Below, one piece after another: positions 5,995-7,474 of a stretch of 7,474 nt of DNA. The notes under the pieces were generated by a model. The model did no database searches, was not told where the DNA came from, and saw only the letters and a list, made by a program, of their open reading frames with translations. Source of the DNA: Verrucomicrobia bacterium UBA2970 (GTDB lineage: Bacteria; Verrucomicrobiota; Verrucomicrobiia; Limisphaerales; AAA164-E04); contig DEAY01000398.1 of NCBI GenBank assembly GCA_002348345.1, positions 1-7,474 on the forward strand, written 5' to 3'. Numbering within the stretch: position 1 is the stretch's first letter; every line of letters begins with the position of its first letter. A program made the position numbers and the translations under genes.

Positions 5995-7335
5995 ATGAAA
6001 CGTCGCCAATTCATCCAACAGTCAGGACGAGGGGTGGCCGGTCTTTGGGCCGCGTCGGCCTTGAGTCGATCACTCACCCTTGGCCAAGCCCCTCCGAGCG
6101 AACGCATTCGAGTCGGGTTTGTTGGGGTCGCCGGCCGAGCCGGCCGGTTGCTGCAAGACTTTGCCGATCAACCAGACGTGGTGGTCAGCCGCCTGGCGGA
6201 GATTGATCCTCGCCGAGTGCCCGGCGCATTGAAAACATTAGCCGATCGCAATCGGCCGACCCCAATTGTGTCGACCGATTTCCGTCGGTTGCTGGACGAT
6301 CCGCGGATCGATGCCCTGGTCGTGGGGACGCCGGATCATTGGCATGCGATTCCCACCATCCTGGGTTGCTTGGCGGGCAAGGATGTGTATGTCGAGAAGC
6401 CCGACGGTCATAACATGCTAGAAGGGCAACGGATGGTCGAGGCCATGCGTAAACACCGAAGGATTGTTCAATTGGGAACGCAGGCTCGAAGTTCGCCAAG
6501 AATGATGGAGGCCATCGAGTTCGTGCGCTCTGGTGCTCTGGGTCGGGTTTTGGTCGCCAAGGCATGGGAAAGTGCACGCCAAGGTTCCATTGGATCGCCT
6601 CCCGACACTGACCCGCCGCCGGGGGTCGATTACGATTTCTGGCTCGGGCCGGCACCCAAGCGTCGATTTAATCCTCGACGCTTTCATGGCTCGTGGCGTT
6701 GGTTTCTTGACTATGGTACGGGCGACCTTGGAAACGACGGGGTTCATCGGATTGACTATGCCCGGTGGGCACTCGAAGCAGCAGTGGCTGCCGAAGGGGC
6801 CTCATTAGCTGCTTTGCCGCGGTTCATCTCTGCGCTCGGAGGAAAGTGGTATTTCGACGATATTCAGGAATGGCCAGATACCCTTCAGGTGAGCTACGAG
6901 TATCCTGAGGATGAGTCAGGGATCGGGAGAATCCTCAGCTACGAAATGCGAGTCTGGACGCCCTATCCGATTCATGGCGCGGCGGAGGGAGCTGCCCTTT
7001 ATGGGGACAAAGGCTATCTCGTGATTAGCAACCGGCAGTGGACGGCATTCAACCCGGATCACAGCGTGCTCGCCGCGGGAAATGAATCCGAGGTAGGAGA
7101 TCGGCATGTCAGGAACTTTCTTGATTGTGTCAAATCGAGAAAAAAACCAAATGCCGACTTGGAAACAATTGGGCATCCTGCATCGTTGTATTGTCATGCC
7201 GGAAACGCGGCTTGGCGGGCTAAACGGCAGCTTGAGTTGGATCCCCTCACGGAGCGATTCGTTAACGATCGATCCGCCAACGCCTTGAGAACGCGGGCTT
7301 CTTATCGAAGACCGTGGCAACTACCTCGGATTTAA
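5995..7335 (+). CDS. Tat-exported Gfo/Idh/MocA family oxidoreductase
   Basis: This 446-residue protein belongs to the NAD(P)-dependent Gfo/Idh/MocA family, which acts on sugars, inositols and their acids. A twin-arginine signal is clear: KRRQFIQ (2-8), a hydrophobic stretch (about 12-30) and a possible cleavage after GQA (30-32). Folded export with bound cofactor, common in Planctomycetota and Verrucomicrobiota, is inferred. The Rossmann part begins at IRVGFVGVAGRAG (38-50), with D71 for the ribose, TPDHWHA (112-118) and the family EKP at 134-136. The C-terminal domain carries DLGNDGVHRIDYARW (244-258), with H251 and D254 in likely active-site positions. The usual GVGGRG turn has two glycines changed to alanine (A46, A49). 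The ATG lacks a Shine-Dalgarno site. GGAGG at 5956-5960 precedes in-frame CTG codons at 5965 and 5971. The substrate and any link to glycerol metabolism are unknown. Confidence 0.9.
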   Translation: MKRRQFIQQSGRGVAGLWAASALSRSLTLGQAPPSERIRVGFVGVAGRAGRLLQDFADQPDVVVSRLAEIDPRRVPGALKTLADRNRPTPIVSTDFRRLLDDPRIDALVVGTPDHWHAIPTILGCLAGKDVYVEKPDGHNMLEGQRMVEAMRKHRRIVQLGTQARSSPRMMEAIEFVRSGALGRVLVAKAWESARQGSIGSPPDTDPPPGVDYDFWLGPAPKRRFNPRRFHGSWRWFLDYGTGDLGNDGVHRIDYARWALEAAVAAEGASLAALPRFISALGGKWYFDDIQEWPDTLQVSYEYPEDESGIGRILSYEMRVWTPYPIHGAAEGAALYGDKGYLVISNRQWTAFNPDHSVLAAGNESEVGDRHVRNFLDCVKSRKKPNADLETIGHPASLYCHAGNAAWRAKRQLELDPLTERFVNDRSANALRTRASYRRPWQLPRI

Positions 7336-7409
7336 GGAATATAGACTGATTCTCGGTCGCTCTTTTGAGTCCCAGTCGCCAGACCTCATGGGCAAAGCTA
7401 TCGGGGGAT

Positions 7410-7436
7410 AAAAAAAGCGCCCCGGATCCGAGGCGC
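7410..7436 (-). terminator. Intrinsic terminator for minus-strand transcription from beyond the right edge
   Basis: Read on the minus strand, GCGCCTCG, the loop GATC and CGGGGCGC form an 8-bp stem with one U-G pair, followed at once by seven T (7416-7410). The plus strand has a C-A mismatch at the wobble position and no T-tract after the stem. This makes it a leftward terminator, not the terminator of the oxidoreductase gene ending at 7335. Confidence 0.8.
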
Positions 7437-7474
7437 GTCTTCCATTGAATTGGTTGTAGAAGCCCTAGTATGAC

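Overview
The window carries seven protein genes, one of them cut by the left edge. It shows no RNA genes, CRISPR array, insertion sequence or other mobile element. Most of it is compact, moderately GC-rich bacterial DNA. The Tat-exported Gfo/Idh/MocA-type oxidoreductase, the style of the SDR protein and the gene mix suggest a member of the Planctomycetota-Verrucomicrobiota group, probably Verrucomicrobiota. That placement is inferred from protein style and has not been tested by a search.

Layout from left to right: (1) On the minus strand, a membrane di-iron fatty acid hydroxylase/sterol desaturase family gene (614-1600) is followed 14 bases later by a SnoaL/NTF2-fold gene (599 down to the left edge). 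The second gene's ribosome-binding site overlaps the first gene's stop codon. The SnoaL-like gene is clearly more AT-rich than the rest (about 40% GC by hand count). (2) A 248-base divergent regulatory gap (1601-1848) holds two inverted repeats. It also holds a good sigma70-type promoter placed so close to the next start that the transcript may be leaderless. (3) An SDR-family oxidoreductase lies on the plus strand (1849-2580), tail to tail with a minus-strand cutC (2595-3347). (4) A second divergent gap (3348-3558) contains small hairpins on the cutC side. (5) A glycerol uptake and activation pair, glpF (3559-4284) and glpK (4324-5814), forms a likely two-gene operon. (6) After a 180-base gap with a GC-rich dyad comes a Tat-signal Gfo/Idh/MocA oxidoreductase (5995-7335). 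(7) At the right edge a strong intrinsic terminator points leftwards, implying a minus-strand gene just beyond the window.

The clearest functional unit is glpFK. GlpF lets glycerol diffuse into the cell and GlpK traps it as glycerol 3-phosphate, which can go to lipid synthesis or catabolism. No glpD or glpR is visible here. The hydroxylase/SnoaL pair is the least explained unit and the best candidate for an undescribed pathway: a membrane oxygenase acting on a lipid or isoprenoid, with a partner of a fold used for cyclases, isomerases and small-molecule binding. Its substrate cannot be read from the sequence. The remaining genes are recognisable families with generic functions.
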